This document shows positions 33,149 to 41,547 of a DNA stretch of 64,000 nt, one piece after another. Source of the stretch: Pseudonocardia asaccharolytica DSM 44247 = NBRC 16224 (GTDB taxonomy: Bacteria; Actinomycetota; Actinomycetes; Mycobacteriales; Pseudonocardiaceae); contig NZ_AUII01000006.1 of NCBI RefSeq assembly GCF_000423625.1, forward strand, positions 124,001 through 188,000. The letters run 5' to 3'. How positions within the stretch are numbered: position 1 is the first letter of the stretch; each line of letters starts with the position of its first letter. Under the pieces are notes generated by a model that saw only the letters and a program-made list of their open reading frames with translations, ran no database searches and was not told where the DNA came from. Made by a program: the position numbers and the translations under genes.

Positions 33149-33790
33149 TCAGGGCCGCAGACGCCACACCGTGGTGCGGCGGATGTCGACGCCTTCCATC
33201 TCGGGGACCGGTACGTCGTAGGTCGCGAGGGCGGTCAGGCGATCCTTCGGCAGGTAGGCCCGGCCAGGGTCGCCGATGAGCACGTCCGACCCGCGCGCTC
33301 GCGAGCGGAGCAGGAACGGCAGGACCCGCCCCGTCATCGATCTGTCATAACAGACATCCCCGGCCAGCACGATCCCCGCGTCCGCGGGCTCGTCGTCGAG
33401 CACGTCGCGCAGGACGCAGTCCACCGCGATGCCGTTCGCCGCGGTGTTGAGCCCGATCGCCGCGACGGCGTGCTCGTCGACCTCGACGGCCGTCACCCGC
33501 GCCGCGCCCGCCACCGCCGCCGCGATCGCGGCGATTCCGCATCCGGATGCGAGGTCGAGTACCGTCCGGCCGGCGACCGACTCGGGGACGTCGAGGACGT
33601 ACCTGGCCAGCGCCTGCCCACCCGCCCAGGCGGCCGCCCAGAACGGCGGCGGCAGCCCGGTGTGGTCGAGCTCGGTCTCCATCTTCTCCCACAGTGCGAT
33701 GACGTCGTCGGCGAGATACAGGGCGATCTCGGAGACCAGCGGCGGAGCGGCGAGCCGCGTGTGCGCCCGGACGAAATCCACGGGTGTCAT
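33149..33790 (-). CDS. SAM-dependent methyltransferase, ETFB-KMT/METTL20-like
   Basis: 213-residue class I methyltransferase. SAM motif I is TVLDLASGCGIAAIAAAVAG, followed by VTAVEVDEHAVAAIGLN and the post-I strand VLAGDVCYD; the tail GSDVLIGDPGRAYLP is typical of the bacterial group related to the lysine methyltransferase of electron-transfer flavoprotein beta and to nicotinamide N-methyltransferase-like proteins. Protein substrates are likely but unproven. ATG at 33790 follows GGAGGGAC. The gene body appears intact although both sides hold pseudogene fragments. Confidence 0.85.
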   Translation of the reverse strand: MTPVDFVRAHTRLAAPPLVSEIALYLADDVIALWEKMETELDHTGLPPPFWAAAWAGGQALARYVLDVPESVAGRTVLDLASGCGIAAIAAAVAGAARVTAVEVDEHAVAAIGLNTAANGIAVDCVLRDVLDDEPADAGIVLAGDVCYDRSMTGRVLPFLLRSRARGSDVLIGDPGRAYLPKDRLTALATYDVPVPEMEGVDIRRTTVWRLRP

Positions 33791-33849
33791 GTCCCTCCAA
33801 CGCCCCGAGCCCGTCGGTCGGGTGCCCTGACCGGAAGCGGCACCCGCAG

Positions 33850-34124
33850 GAGTGTGCGGCCACGAGTATCCGGCGACCCAGCGGGTAGGCAGCGTCGTGC
33901 CTCGCTCGAAGCGCCCCGGCACGGGCGAAGGTGAGGACGACGGGATAGGCCACCCCGGAGCGGATCTCGCTGCGCACGGTCTGGCCCAGGCCGATCGGCG
34001 TCGTGTCGGGCAGCGCGGCCTCGCCGGCACCGGCGGCGAGGACGTGATGGCCGGCGATCGTGGCGGCACCGAGGACGGCACCGTCGCCGGCGAGCGGGCT
34101 GCTGATCGACAACGGCGGCGGGCC
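33850..34124 (-). pseudogene. Remnant of a PCu(A)C-like copper chaperone
   Basis: The minus strand encodes PPPLSISSPLAGDGAVLGAA and later GVAYPVVLTFARAG, resembling actinobacterial PCu(A)C/DUF461-type secreted copper-binding lipoproteins. Reading continues past about 33915 only after a frameshift (RFERGTTLPTRWVAGYSW in another frame). The signal peptide and first half are missing; the fragment breaks off at 34124, exactly where an oppositely oriented Rieske fragment begins. Identity is from memory of family sequences. Confidence 0.45.
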
Positions 34125-34126
34125 GC

Positions 34127-34387
34127 AGTTCCTTCTACGCCTTCTCCAAGGTATGCACGCACCTCGGTCGCCCGGCGTCCCTCTACGATTCACAGAGCAC
34201 TATCACGACCTGCCCGTGCCACTACTCGAAATTCCTGATCACCGATTCGGCGAAGCCGATCTCCGGCCCGGCTGCCCGCCCGCTTCCGCAGCGGCCCATC
34301 ACCGTGAACGACGAGGGATACTTCGTCGCGCGCGGTGATTTCAGCGAACCCGTCGGTCCCATCTTCTGGAAAATTCGGTCCTCCTGA
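34127..34387 (+). pseudogene. qcrA: C-terminal remnant of Rieske protein QcrA
   Basis: 86 codons read SFYAFSKVCTHLGRPASLYD, then TTCPCHYSKFLITDSAKPIS and ITVNDEGYFVARGDFSEPVG ending FWKIRSS. This is the Rieske domain of the actinobacterial cytochrome bc1 subunit QcrA. The cluster ligands CTH and CPCH remain, but the second Cys of CTHLGC, which forms the stabilising disulfide, is Arg. All N-terminal membrane helices are absent and there is no start codon or ribosome site. The functional qcrCAB operon must be elsewhere; this looks like a displaced fragment. Confidence 0.75.
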
Positions 34388-34760
34388 TCGCGATCACGCC
34401 CACCGCCGCCGGACGCAGCACCCGCCCGGCCCGGTCGCCGGGTCGGCGATTCGCCGCCGCAGCGGCCGTGCGAGATCAGCGGAAGGGCCTCGAACTGCGA
34501 TACGGTGACCGCGTCCTCGACTGCGGCGATCGACCACGCCGTCATCCGGCAGGCACCGGGCGTCGGCCCCGATCGCCTCGACCTGCTCGGGGGATGGACC
34601 GGCCGGCACCGACGCCGCAGGATCGGGCCGCACGTGCGCAGAGCGCGCATCGGATCTGCGACCACGCCATTGATGTCCATGAAGCAGGCCGAGGCGTGAT
34701 CCGCCGCGCGCGGGGTATGCACGACCGCAACGCCGTCACGCGTGGAGGGGAGGTGGTTCC
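34388..34760. other. Non-coding or decayed stretch before PucR gene
   Basis: 373 bp without a supportable gene. Short protein-like pieces occur on the minus strand in different frames (ADHASACFMDINGVVADPM near 34700; VPAGPSPEQVEAIGADARCL near 34590), suggesting an old frameshifted gene whose family I cannot name. The last 20 bp carry GGAGGGGAGGTGG, the ribosome site of the PucR gene. Confidence 0.35.
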
Positions 34761-36077
34761 GTGTCCGAGACCGACGACGGGCTGGACGATCTCGTCCCGC
34801 TGATAGTCGACCGGCTGCCGGCGATCCTGACCGAGGTCCGTGACATCCTCGCCGATCAGTACCCGGACTATGCGCGGTTTCTCACCGAGGAGTTCGACGA
34901 GGTCGTGATCGGTGCCGGTGCGTTCGCGACCCGCCTGGTCTCGCTGGCCCGATCCGGCCCGGCCACGGTTCCGCAGTTCGTTTCCGGTATCGAGGAAGCG
35001 GTCTTCGAGGAGATCGGGCGGATGCACCACCGCCACGACCAGGACGTCACCGGTCTGCTGGCCGCGTACCGGACGGGCGCGAGCGTGACCTGGCGTCACG
35101 TGGCCGAGGCGGCTCTTCAGCGGTCGATCGCCGCCGAGACGTTCGCCGCGCTGGCCACGGCCGTGTTCGCCGCCGTCGAGCAGCTGTCCTCGGCCTCGCT
35201 GCGGGGCTATGTGCGCGAGCAGTCCAACCGGGCGTTCGCCCGCGACCGGCAGCGTGAGGAGCTCGCGGACCTGTTGCTGTCGGACGGTTCCGACACGGCC
35301 GCCGTCCGCGCCGTCGCCCGCAAGACCGACTGGACCGTCCCGGCGGAGGCCGCGATCGTCCTCGTCGACCCGGACAACGAGGTCGCCCGCACGCTGCTCG
35401 CCCGGCTGGACGACTCCTGTCTTCTCGTGCGCCGCCCCGCCCAGCTGCTGGCGATCGTGCCCGACGCCTCAGGGCCGGGACGGCGCGCCTGGCTGGAGGC
35501 CATCCTGTCCGGGGCGGGAGCGATCGTCGGGGTGACGGTCCCGCTGGAGCGCCTCCCCGCGAGCGTGCAGTTCACCGAGATCGCGCTGCGGCTGCGGAAC
35601 GCCCGGCTGCTGCACGGGGACCCGGTTTTCGTCGAGGACCACCTCGACGCGATCATCGTGCACCACGACCACAACCTGCTGGATGCCCTGCGCCAGCGTC
35701 ATCTGGCCCCGCTGAACGGGCTCCCACCGGCCACCGGCCATCGGCTCGCCGAGACCCTCACCAGCTGGCTCCTGCACATGGGCAACCGCAAGGCGGTGGC
35801 CGACGAGCTCCACGTGCACCCGCAGACGGTGCGCTACCGCCTCAGCAGGTTGCGCGAGTTGTTCGGCCCCGCCCTGGACGACCCCCGTCAGCGGGGGGCC
35901 CTGCTGCTCGCGCTGGCCTGGGGTCCGTCGGTCCCGCAGGACTCCGGCGGGGCCGATCGGTCCGGCGATCACGGTGAGACCGTGGTCGATCCGAAGCCGG
36001 TCCTGCCGAAGGGGTTCCTCTCGCTCGGTCTGCGGTCGGACCCGGCCGACCATCCCGCACCGCCATCCAAGGAGTGA
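34761..36077 (+). CDS. PucR/CdaR-family transcriptional regulator
   Basis: 438-residue regulator with an N-terminal helical region (EFDEVVIGAGAFATRLVSLA), a degenerate GGDEF-like middle and the C-terminal PucR helix-turn-helix GNRKAVADELHVHPQTVRYR with LSRLRELFG. PucR/CdaR proteins regulate catabolic genes by direct ligand sensing. GTG start at 34761 with GGAGGGGAGGTGG upstream. It converges on a small membrane-protein gene; the sugar/alcohol catabolism genes beyond are candidate targets, which is only inference from proximity. About 70 disordered residues follow the HTH. Confidence 0.87.
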   Translation: MSETDDGLDDLVPLIVDRLPAILTEVRDILADQYPDYARFLTEEFDEVVIGAGAFATRLVSLARSGPATVPQFVSGIEEAVFEEIGRMHHRHDQDVTGLLAAYRTGASVTWRHVAEAALQRSIAAETFAALATAVFAAVEQLSSASLRGYVREQSNRAFARDRQREELADLLLSDGSDTAAVRAVARKTDWTVPAEAAIVLVDPDNEVARTLLARLDDSCLLVRRPAQLLAIVPDASGPGRRAWLEAILSGAGAIVGVTVPLERLPASVQFTEIALRLRNARLLHGDPVFVEDHLDAIIVHHDHNLLDALRQRHLAPLNGLPPATGHRLAETLTSWLLHMGNRKAVADELHVHPQTVRYRLSRLRELFGPALDDPRQRGALLLALAWGPSVPQDSGGADRSGDHGETVVDPKPVLPKGFLSLGLRSDPADHPAPPSKE

Positions 36078-36105
36078 GACGGCCCGACCCGGCTCCGCCG
36101 GCGGA

Positions 36106-36669
36106 TCAGGCGTCGCGGACCGATCGGACGCTGATCCTGCCGAGCGCGCCGGCCGCCAGCGTCGTCACGAGCGCACCGAGCGCGTAGTAGTAGCCGAGCT
36201 GCTCGAACATCACCAGCACGGTCCCGCCGATGGGCGGACCGATCGGGGCGGCGGGGCCCTGGGTACCCCACAGCTGACTCACCGTCGGCCCGATGATGAA
36301 CCAGATGCCGCCGACCAGCGCGAGCCAGGCCCCGAATCCGGCACCGAGCCGATGTCCGCTCGGCGCCAGGATCAGGCCACCGAGCAGCACCGCGATACCC
36401 GGCAGGATGTTGAGCCACAGCCGGTCGGCCGTGTAGGTCCACGGCGCAAGACTGCCGAAGGCGTAGGAGAAGTACGGCCCGACGAACGGGATCAGCGCCC
36501 CCCAGAGCCCGAGCAGGACCAGCCAGAACCCGCTGAACGCCCCTCGGCTGCGGCGCATCTGCATCGCCGACCGCCGCGGCGGCTCCATCCCGTCGCGAGT
36601 CGCCCCCTGCACATCCCGTGTGGGGGTCGTGTCATGCGCCGCCAGGCGCTCGTCCCGGTCGCTGGACAC
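36106..36669 (-). CDS. Four-helix membrane protein (SPW-like)
   Basis: 187-residue protein with a hydrophilic N-terminus and four transmembrane helices. WGALIPFVGPYFSYAFG, APWTYTADRLWLNILPGIAV and WFIIGPTVSQLW resemble repeats of the SPW-type membrane family (duplicated W-x-N-x-L-G units). GTG at 36669 has a strong site (AGGAGGACGTT). No pathway is evident; it lies between the PucR gene (convergent) and the enolase-superfamily gene. It might be stress-related, but there is no direct evidence. Confidence 0.7.
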   Translation of the reverse strand: MSSDRDERLAAHDTTPTRDVQGATRDGMEPPRRSAMQMRRSRGAFSGFWLVLLGLWGALIPFVGPYFSYAFGSLAPWTYTADRLWLNILPGIAVLLGGLILAPSGHRLGAGFGAWLALVGGIWFIIGPTVSQLWGTQGPAAPIGPPIGGTVLVMFEQLGYYYALGALVTTLAAGALGRISVRSVRDA

Positions 36670-36744
36670 AACGTCCTCCTGTCCGCGTGATGCTCACGGG
36701 ATACCCGGCCCGAGTACGCCGAACACCTGGATGCCCGCCGAGCC

Positions 36745-37845
36745 CTATGCGACGCGGTAGCGCTCGAGATCGACCTGTTTGACCGTGAGGCCGAGACCGG
36801 GTCGGGACCGATCCGGATGCAGCAGGCCGTCGGGTTCGGGTGCGAGCACCCCGTCGAAGGCCATGCCCTCGATGCGGACGTGGTCGTGGAAGTACTCCAG
36901 GTGGCGCAGGTGCCAGACGGCGGTCCCGACCTGGGCCGAGACCTGCGGTGCGCAGTGCAGCGACAGATCCATCGACCGCGCGTCGCACAGCGCCGCCACC
37001 CGCAGCAGGCCGCTGATCCCACCGCAGCGGGTGACGTCGGCCTGCAGGCAGTCGACCGCGCCGGCGTCGAGCATCCGCTGGAAGTAGGGCAGGTCATAGC
37101 CGTACTCCCCGGCCGCGATGTCCATCCCCGCCGGGCCGCGGTCGCGCAGCAGGGCCAGCCCCGCCAGGTCGTCGGAGCTGACCGGCTCCTCCAGCCAGCG
37201 CACGTCGAACTCGGCGAACCGCTGCGCCCACAGCGTCGCCTCCTTGCGTTGGTAGGCGCCGTTCGCATCGACGAGCAGCCGCGCGTCGCCGATCGCGTCG
37301 CGGGCCGCGCGCAGCCTGCCGAGGTCGGCGTCGGGGTCGCGGCCCACCTTCATCTTCACCTGTGGGATGCCCGCCTCGACCCAGTCCGCGAGCTGCGCGC
37401 CGAGGGTCGCGTTGTCATAGGAGGTGAACCCGCCGCTGCCGTAGACCGGGGTGGCCTCGTGCACGGCGCCGATCGCCACCGCCAGCGGCAGGTCGAGCAG
37501 CCGCGTGTGCAGATCCCACAGCGCGATATCCACCGCGGAGATCGCCTCGGCGGCCAGCCCGGGCTTGCCGAGGTTGCGCACGGCGGGCAGCATCGCGGCC
37601 CACGAGGCCACCGGGGTCCTCGCGTCACGGCCGACGACGACGCCGGCCAGCTTGCCCGTGACCACCTGTGCGGCGGCGGGCCCCGCATAGGTGTAACCGA
37701 TCCCGGTCCGGCCGCCGCCGTGCGCGGTGACCAGCACGAACGTCGTCGAGTCCCATTCCAGGGTGCCGTCGGACTCCGGCGCGTCGGTAGGGATCACGTA
37801 GACGGCGGCCTCGATCCGTTCGACGGTGGGCGGGGCATCGGTCAC
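36745..37845 (-). CDS. Enolase-superfamily enzyme (mandelate racemase group)
   Basis: 366-residue TIM-barrel enzyme that abstracts a proton alpha to a carboxylate. The KxK base is in IPQVKMKVGRD; metal ligands are Asp in LLVDANGAYQ, Glu in VRWLEEPVSSDD and Glu in DIAAGEYGYDL; a late His is in LSLHCAPQV. This pattern fits the mandelate racemase/sugar-acid dehydratase subgroup rather than muconate cycloisomerase. Substrate may be a sugar acid. GTG at 37845; 63 bp separate it from the divergent SDR, suggesting shared control of one catabolic unit with the SDR and Zn-alcohol dehydrogenase. Confidence 0.87.
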   Translation of the reverse strand: MTDAPPTVERIEAAVYVIPTDAPESDGTLEWDSTTFVLVTAHGGGRTGIGYTYAGPAAAQVVTGKLAGVVVGRDARTPVASWAAMLPAVRNLGKPGLAAEAISAVDIALWDLHTRLLDLPLAVAIGAVHEATPVYGSGGFTSYDNATLGAQLADWVEAGIPQVKMKVGRDPDADLGRLRAARDAIGDARLLVDANGAYQRKEATLWAQRFAEFDVRWLEEPVSSDDLAGLALLRDRGPAGMDIAAGEYGYDLPYFQRMLDAGAVDCLQADVTRCGGISGLLRVAALCDARSMDLSLHCAPQVSAQVGTAVWHLRHLEYFHDHVRIEGMAFDGVLAPEPDGLLHPDRSRPGLGLTVKQVDLERYRVA

Positions 37846-37908
37846 GGCCGCGAGTACCCGGTGCGGCTCCGGGTACACGCCGGCGTAGGAAGCGAACGGA
37901 GGGTAGGC

Positions 37909-38919
37909 ATGACGACGAGCACGGCGGGGCAGCGCAAGATCGCGGTGGTCACGGGCGGCACGGCGGGGGTGGGCCGAGCGACGATCCGCGAGTTCGCCCG
38001 CGCCGGCTACGACGTGGCGGTGCTGGCCCGCGGCCGGGCCGGTCTCGACGGCGCCGCGGCCGACATCCGCGAGGCGGGCGGAAAGGCGTTGGTGATCCCC
38101 GCCGATGTCGCCGAGCCCACGGCCGTGGACGTCGCCGCCGAGCAGATCGAGAACGAGCTCGGCGAGATCGACGTCTGGGTGAACGCCGCGTTCGCCGGCT
38201 CGTTGGCCTTCTTCTGGGACACCTCCCCTCAGGAGTACGAGCGGATCACCCGGGTGACCTACCTTGGCCAGGTCAACGGGACCCGCTCCGCCCTGGCCCG
38301 GATGCGTCCGCGCGATCGCGGAGTGATCGTCAACGTCGGTTCGGCGATGGCGTACCGCTCGATCCCGCTGCAGTCGGCCTACTGTGGGGCCAAGCACGCC
38401 GTGAAGGGTTTCACCGAGTCGATACGGACCGAGCTGGCGCACGAGCGCAGCAGGGTCAGGCTGTGCATGGTCCAGCTTCCGGGGCTGAACACCCCGCAGT
38501 TCAGCTGGAATCTGAACAGGATGCCCAAGCACCCGATGCCGGTGCCGCCGATCTTCCAGCCGGAGCTGCCCGCCCGCGCCATCCGATTCCTCGCCGAACA
38601 TCCGCGCCGCAACGTGTGGGTGGGTCTGTCGACCGCCTACACGATTCTCGCCGAGCGGCTCGCACCCGCACTGGTGGACCGCTACCTGGCCCGGACCGGC
38701 ATCGAGGCCCAGCAGACCGATGCCGACAGGCCCCGGCGCGGACCAAATCTGTTCGAGCCGTCCGACGAGCGCGACGACCCCGGCGCGCACGGCGCGTTCG
38801 ACGACCGGGCGCACCGGAGCGACCCGTTGCTGTGGGCCTCCATGCATCGCCGGGCGGTCCTGTCCGGAGTAGCGGCCGCGGCGGCGGGCGTCGTCGCGGC
38901 CGCCACGATCCGCGGCTGA
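37909..38919 (+). CDS. SDR oxidoreductase with C-terminal membrane tail
   Basis: 336-residue short-chain dehydrogenase. Cofactor motif TGGTAGVGRA, a modified NNAG (VNAAFAG), catalytic Ser in NVGSAMAYR and Tyr-x3-Lys in AYCGAKHAV. After the core the protein has about 90 extra residues ending in a hydrophobic segment (RAVLSGVAAAAAGVVAAATI) that could anchor it to the membrane. ATG at 37909 with CGGAGGGTAGGC in front. It converges with the Zn-dependent alcohol dehydrogenase (gap 20 bp); such SDRs are often found with these ADHs in actinobacteria. Substrate unknown. Confidence 0.87.
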   Translation: MTTSTAGQRKIAVVTGGTAGVGRATIREFARAGYDVAVLARGRAGLDGAAADIREAGGKALVIPADVAEPTAVDVAAEQIENELGEIDVWVNAAFAGSLAFFWDTSPQEYERITRVTYLGQVNGTRSALARMRPRDRGVIVNVGSAMAYRSIPLQSAYCGAKHAVKGFTESIRTELAHERSRVRLCMVQLPGLNTPQFSWNLNRMPKHPMPVPPIFQPELPARAIRFLAEHPRRNVWVGLSTAYTILAERLAPALVDRYLARTGIEAQQTDADRPRRGPNLFEPSDERDDPGAHGAFDDRAHRSDPLLWASMHRRAVLSGVAAAAAGVVAAATIRG

Positions 38920-38939
38920 CCCGGCCGCTCGGCGGATGC

Positions 38940-40127
38940 TCAGGTCCGCAGCACGACCTTCTGGCAGCCGTCCAGCTTCTTCTGGAAGATCTCGTAGCCG
39001 TGCGGCGCCTGCTCCAGCGGCAGGTGGTGGGTGGCGTAGCCCTCGGTGTCCAGCGGGTCGGCGTCGTCGAGCAGCAGCGGCATGATGTCGTCGACCCAGC
39101 GCTTGACGTGGCACTGGCCCATCCGGAGCTGGATGCCCTTGTCGAACATCTGCAGCATCGGCATCGGGTCGACCGCCCCGCCATAGACTCCGACGACCGA
39201 CACCGTGCCACCGCGGCGCACGGCGCTGATCGCGTCGTTCAACGCGTGCAGCCGGTCGATGCCGAACTTCTCGGCGACCGGGGCTCCGATGGTGCCGGGC
39301 AGCATCGACGCCACCTGCTGGCCGAGCCGGGCCACCGGGCTGCCGTGGCTTTCCATACCGACGGCGTCGATCACCGAGTCCGGACCGCGGCCGCCGGTGA
39401 TCTGGCGCAGGTACCCGGGCACATCCCGGACGCTGCGCAGGTCGATCACCTCGACGCCGTGCTTGCGGGCGGTTTCCAGCCGCTCGGGCACCAGGTCGAT
39501 ACCGAACACTCGCTCGGCCCCCAGGTGCTTCGCGATCCGGGTGCAGAACTGGCCGACCGGACCCAGCCCGTGGACCGCGACCGACCCACCCTTGGGGATG
39601 TCGGCCCACACGACCGCCTGCCAGGCCGTCGGCAGTATGTCCGACAGGTACACGAACCGGTCGTCCGGCGGGCCCTCGGGGACCTTGATCGGCCCGAAAT
39701 GGGCCTGCGGGACCCGCAGATACTCGGCCTGTCCACCCGGCACCTGGCCGTAGAGCTTGGTGTACCCGAACAGCGCGGCACCCTTGCCGTGCGCACGCAC
39801 CTGGGTGGTCTCGCATTGGGCGTAGAGGCGCCGCTGGCACATCCAGCACCGCCCGCAGGAGATGGTGAACGGCACAACTACCCGGTCGCCCGGCCGTAGG
39901 TGCTCCGCCGCCTCCGGCCCGACCTCCTCGACGATGCCCATCGGCTCGTGGCCGAGGATGTCCCCCGGCTCCAGGAACGCCCCGAGCACCTCATACAGAT
40001 GCAGGTCGGAGCCGCAGATGTTCGTGCTGGTGATGCGCACGACCGCGTCCGTCGGCTCCTTGATCCTCGGGTCCGGCACGTTCTCCACGCGCACGGCCCG
40101 CTTGCCCTGCCACGTCAACGCCTTCAC
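38940..40127 (-). CDS. Zinc-dependent alcohol dehydrogenase
   Basis: 395-residue medium-chain dehydrogenase. Catalytic zinc ligands are Cys and Asp/His around NICGSDLHLY and GHEPMGIVEE; structural zinc is bound by the four-Cys loop CGRCWMCQRRLYAQC; the NAD motif is AVHGLGPVGQFCTRIA. The sequence group resembles glutathione-independent formaldehyde/threonine-type dehydrogenases of actinobacteria that act on small alcohols or polyols. GTG at 40127 is chosen for its strong site AAGGAGGACGAC. Possibly part of the local sugar/alcohol unit with the SDR and enolase-type enzyme. Confidence 0.9.
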   Translation of the reverse strand: MKALTWQGKRAVRVENVPDPRIKEPTDAVVRITSTNICGSDLHLYEVLGAFLEPGDILGHEPMGIVEEVGPEAAEHLRPGDRVVVPFTISCGRCWMCQRRLYAQCETTQVRAHGKGAALFGYTKLYGQVPGGQAEYLRVPQAHFGPIKVPEGPPDDRFVYLSDILPTAWQAVVWADIPKGGSVAVHGLGPVGQFCTRIAKHLGAERVFGIDLVPERLETARKHGVEVIDLRSVRDVPGYLRQITGGRGPDSVIDAVGMESHGSPVARLGQQVASMLPGTIGAPVAEKFGIDRLHALNDAISAVRRGGTVSVVGVYGGAVDPMPMLQMFDKGIQLRMGQCHVKRWVDDIMPLLLDDADPLDTEGYATHHLPLEQAPHGYEIFQKKLDGCQKVVLRT

Positions 40128-40231
40128 GTCGTCCTCCTTCGCCCCGCTGGGCACGCCGGGGAGGTACCCGGTGAACGCGCTTGCGCCAACGCGGGTTTTC
40201 GGGCGGGGGACGGTTCTCGGACCGCGGTCGG

Positions 40232-41314
40232 CTACGTCCGGATCGGGTCGAGCACCCCGATGACGTGAAAGTCGTGCGCCTCGGCGACAGCGAGATGCAC
40301 CCGCTGCTGCAGATGGCCGTTGCGCATGCTCATCGCCCCGCGCGGGCCGTCGTAGCCGACGCTGTCGGATCTGGCCAGCAGCGTCCGCACATCGGCGGAG
40401 TCGGCGGCGCGGTGCAGCGCCTCGAGGGTGCGGATCCCCTCGTAACAGGACTCCGCGGCGTTGTTCAGCGGCGGCCCGTCCGGCCCGTGGGCCGCGACGT
40501 AGGCGTCCATCAGGTCCATCGCTCCCGCCGTGGCGAGGCTGTTGAAATAGGCCGCGGCGACGTAGAGGCCCGCGGTCGCGTCGGCACCGCTGGCCAGCAG
40601 CATGTTCTCCTCCATCAGCGGGCTGAACCGCACCGCCCGATCGTGCAGCTCGCGCGCGGCGAACTGCCGGTTGAACAGCACGGCGTCCTGCCCGACCAGC
40701 AGCATGAGCACCGCCTGCGCGCGCGAGCGGTCGACCCGCTCGAGCACCGGGCCGAAGTCACCCGTGCCGAAGGGGACGAACACCTCTTCCACCAGCTCCA
40801 GCCCGAGCTCGCGACAGTAGAGTCGGGCCGCGGCGGCGGAGCCGTGGGGCCAGACGTAGTCGTCGCCGACGAGGAACCACCGGCGCAGTCCGAGGGTGTC
40901 GCGCAGCCAGGCCAGCCCGGGCGCGATCTGCAGCCACGGGATCTCGCCCGCGCAGAACACTCCCGGTGTCCGCTCGCCGCCCTCGTACAGCGAGGTGTAC
41001 ACGTACGGGACGCGCCCGCTGACGATCGGCGTCAGCGTCTCGCGGACCGAGGAGATGTGCCAGCCGGTGAGGGCGTCGAGCCGCCCGGCCCGGAGGACGC
41101 GGGCCACGTCCGCGGCGACCTGCCACAGCGGCGCTCCGCCGTCGATGACCTCGATGTCGATCGGGCGGCCGAGGATCCCGTCGCGCCGGTTCACCTCGGC
41201 GGCCGCCATCTCGACGACGGCCTCGCACGAGGGACCGAAGATGCCGGCCGGCCCCTGTAACGGGATGACCAGTCCTACCCGATACGGCCTGTCCGCTGAC
41301 GCCAATGGAGACAC
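40232..41314 (-). CDS. AmiC/FmdD-like amide-binding protein, no signal peptide
   Basis: 360-residue periplasmic-binding-protein fold of the AmiC/UrtA/FmdD group (RVGLVIPLQGPAGIFGPSCE, then GRLDALTGWHISSVRETLTP and VGDDYVWPHGSAAAARLY). It begins with a short hydrophilic stretch and no export signal, and no ABC permease is nearby, so it is probably a cytoplasmic ligand sensor like Pseudomonas AmiC rather than a transporter subunit. It is divergent from the acetamidase/formamidase gene, its presumed target. GTG at 41314 is the only start that gives the full first strand. No AmiR-like antiterminator is visible. Confidence 0.8.
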   Translation of the reverse strand: MSPLASADRPYRVGLVIPLQGPAGIFGPSCEAVVEMAAAEVNRRDGILGRPIDIEVIDGGAPLWQVAADVARVLRAGRLDALTGWHISSVRETLTPIVSGRVPYVYTSLYEGGERTPGVFCAGEIPWLQIAPGLAWLRDTLGLRRWFLVGDDYVWPHGSAAAARLYCRELGLELVEEVFVPFGTGDFGPVLERVDRSRAQAVLMLLVGQDAVLFNRQFAARELHDRAVRFSPLMEENMLLASGADATAGLYVAAAYFNSLATAGAMDLMDAYVAAHGPDGPPLNNAAESCYEGIRTLEALHRAADSADVRTLLARSDSVGYDGPRGAMSMRNGHLQQRVHLAVAEAHDFHVIGVLDPIRT

Positions 41315-41357
41315 CCCGCCGATCGCGACAGTCCTTTCACTGTGAAGTTTCTAACAT

Positions 41358-41367
41358 GAACGCGTTC
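41358..41367. promoter_or_regulatory. GAACGCGTTC palindrome in amidase promoter region
   Basis: A 10-bp perfect palindrome, 43 bp upstream of the amide sensor start; a second short one, TTCAC-T-GTGAA, is at 41336-41346. Both could be operators in the divergent control region 41315-41547. Support is limited to symmetry and position. Confidence 0.35.
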
Positions 41368-41464
41368 GCATGAGTAGGGAGGGACCGGGCGTGCGGTCCG
41401 CACGGTCGACCGCCACACCGACCATGTCCGGCCGCGCACATCCGCCCGAACATGACCCTTTCGA

Positions 41465-41492
41465 TTGACTTATTTTCGTTCGGAAGTAGTGT
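41465..41492 (+). promoter_or_regulatory. Possible promoter of acetamidase gene
   Basis: TTGACT at 41465 and TAGTGT at 41487 with 16 bp between them, in a noticeably AT-rich island (TTATTTTCGTT) of an otherwise GC-rich region, 56 bp before the ATG. It fits a housekeeping-sigma promoter. Confidence 0.45.
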
Positions 41493-41547
41493 CGGGGGCC
41501 ACACGGCGCTCCGCCGCGTGACCGCGCTGCTGCTCTGGGAGGACCAC

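Noticed and set aside
33092..33934. Plus-strand frame across the methyltransferase gene
   Set aside because: It is antisense to the intact methyltransferase and shows no family sequence.
36745..39849. One very long minus-strand reading frame of more than 1000 codons
   Set aside because: Only 36745-37845 has enolase-family sequence. The upstream part is the antisense of the SDR and of part of the alcohol dehydrogenase, made open by high GC content.
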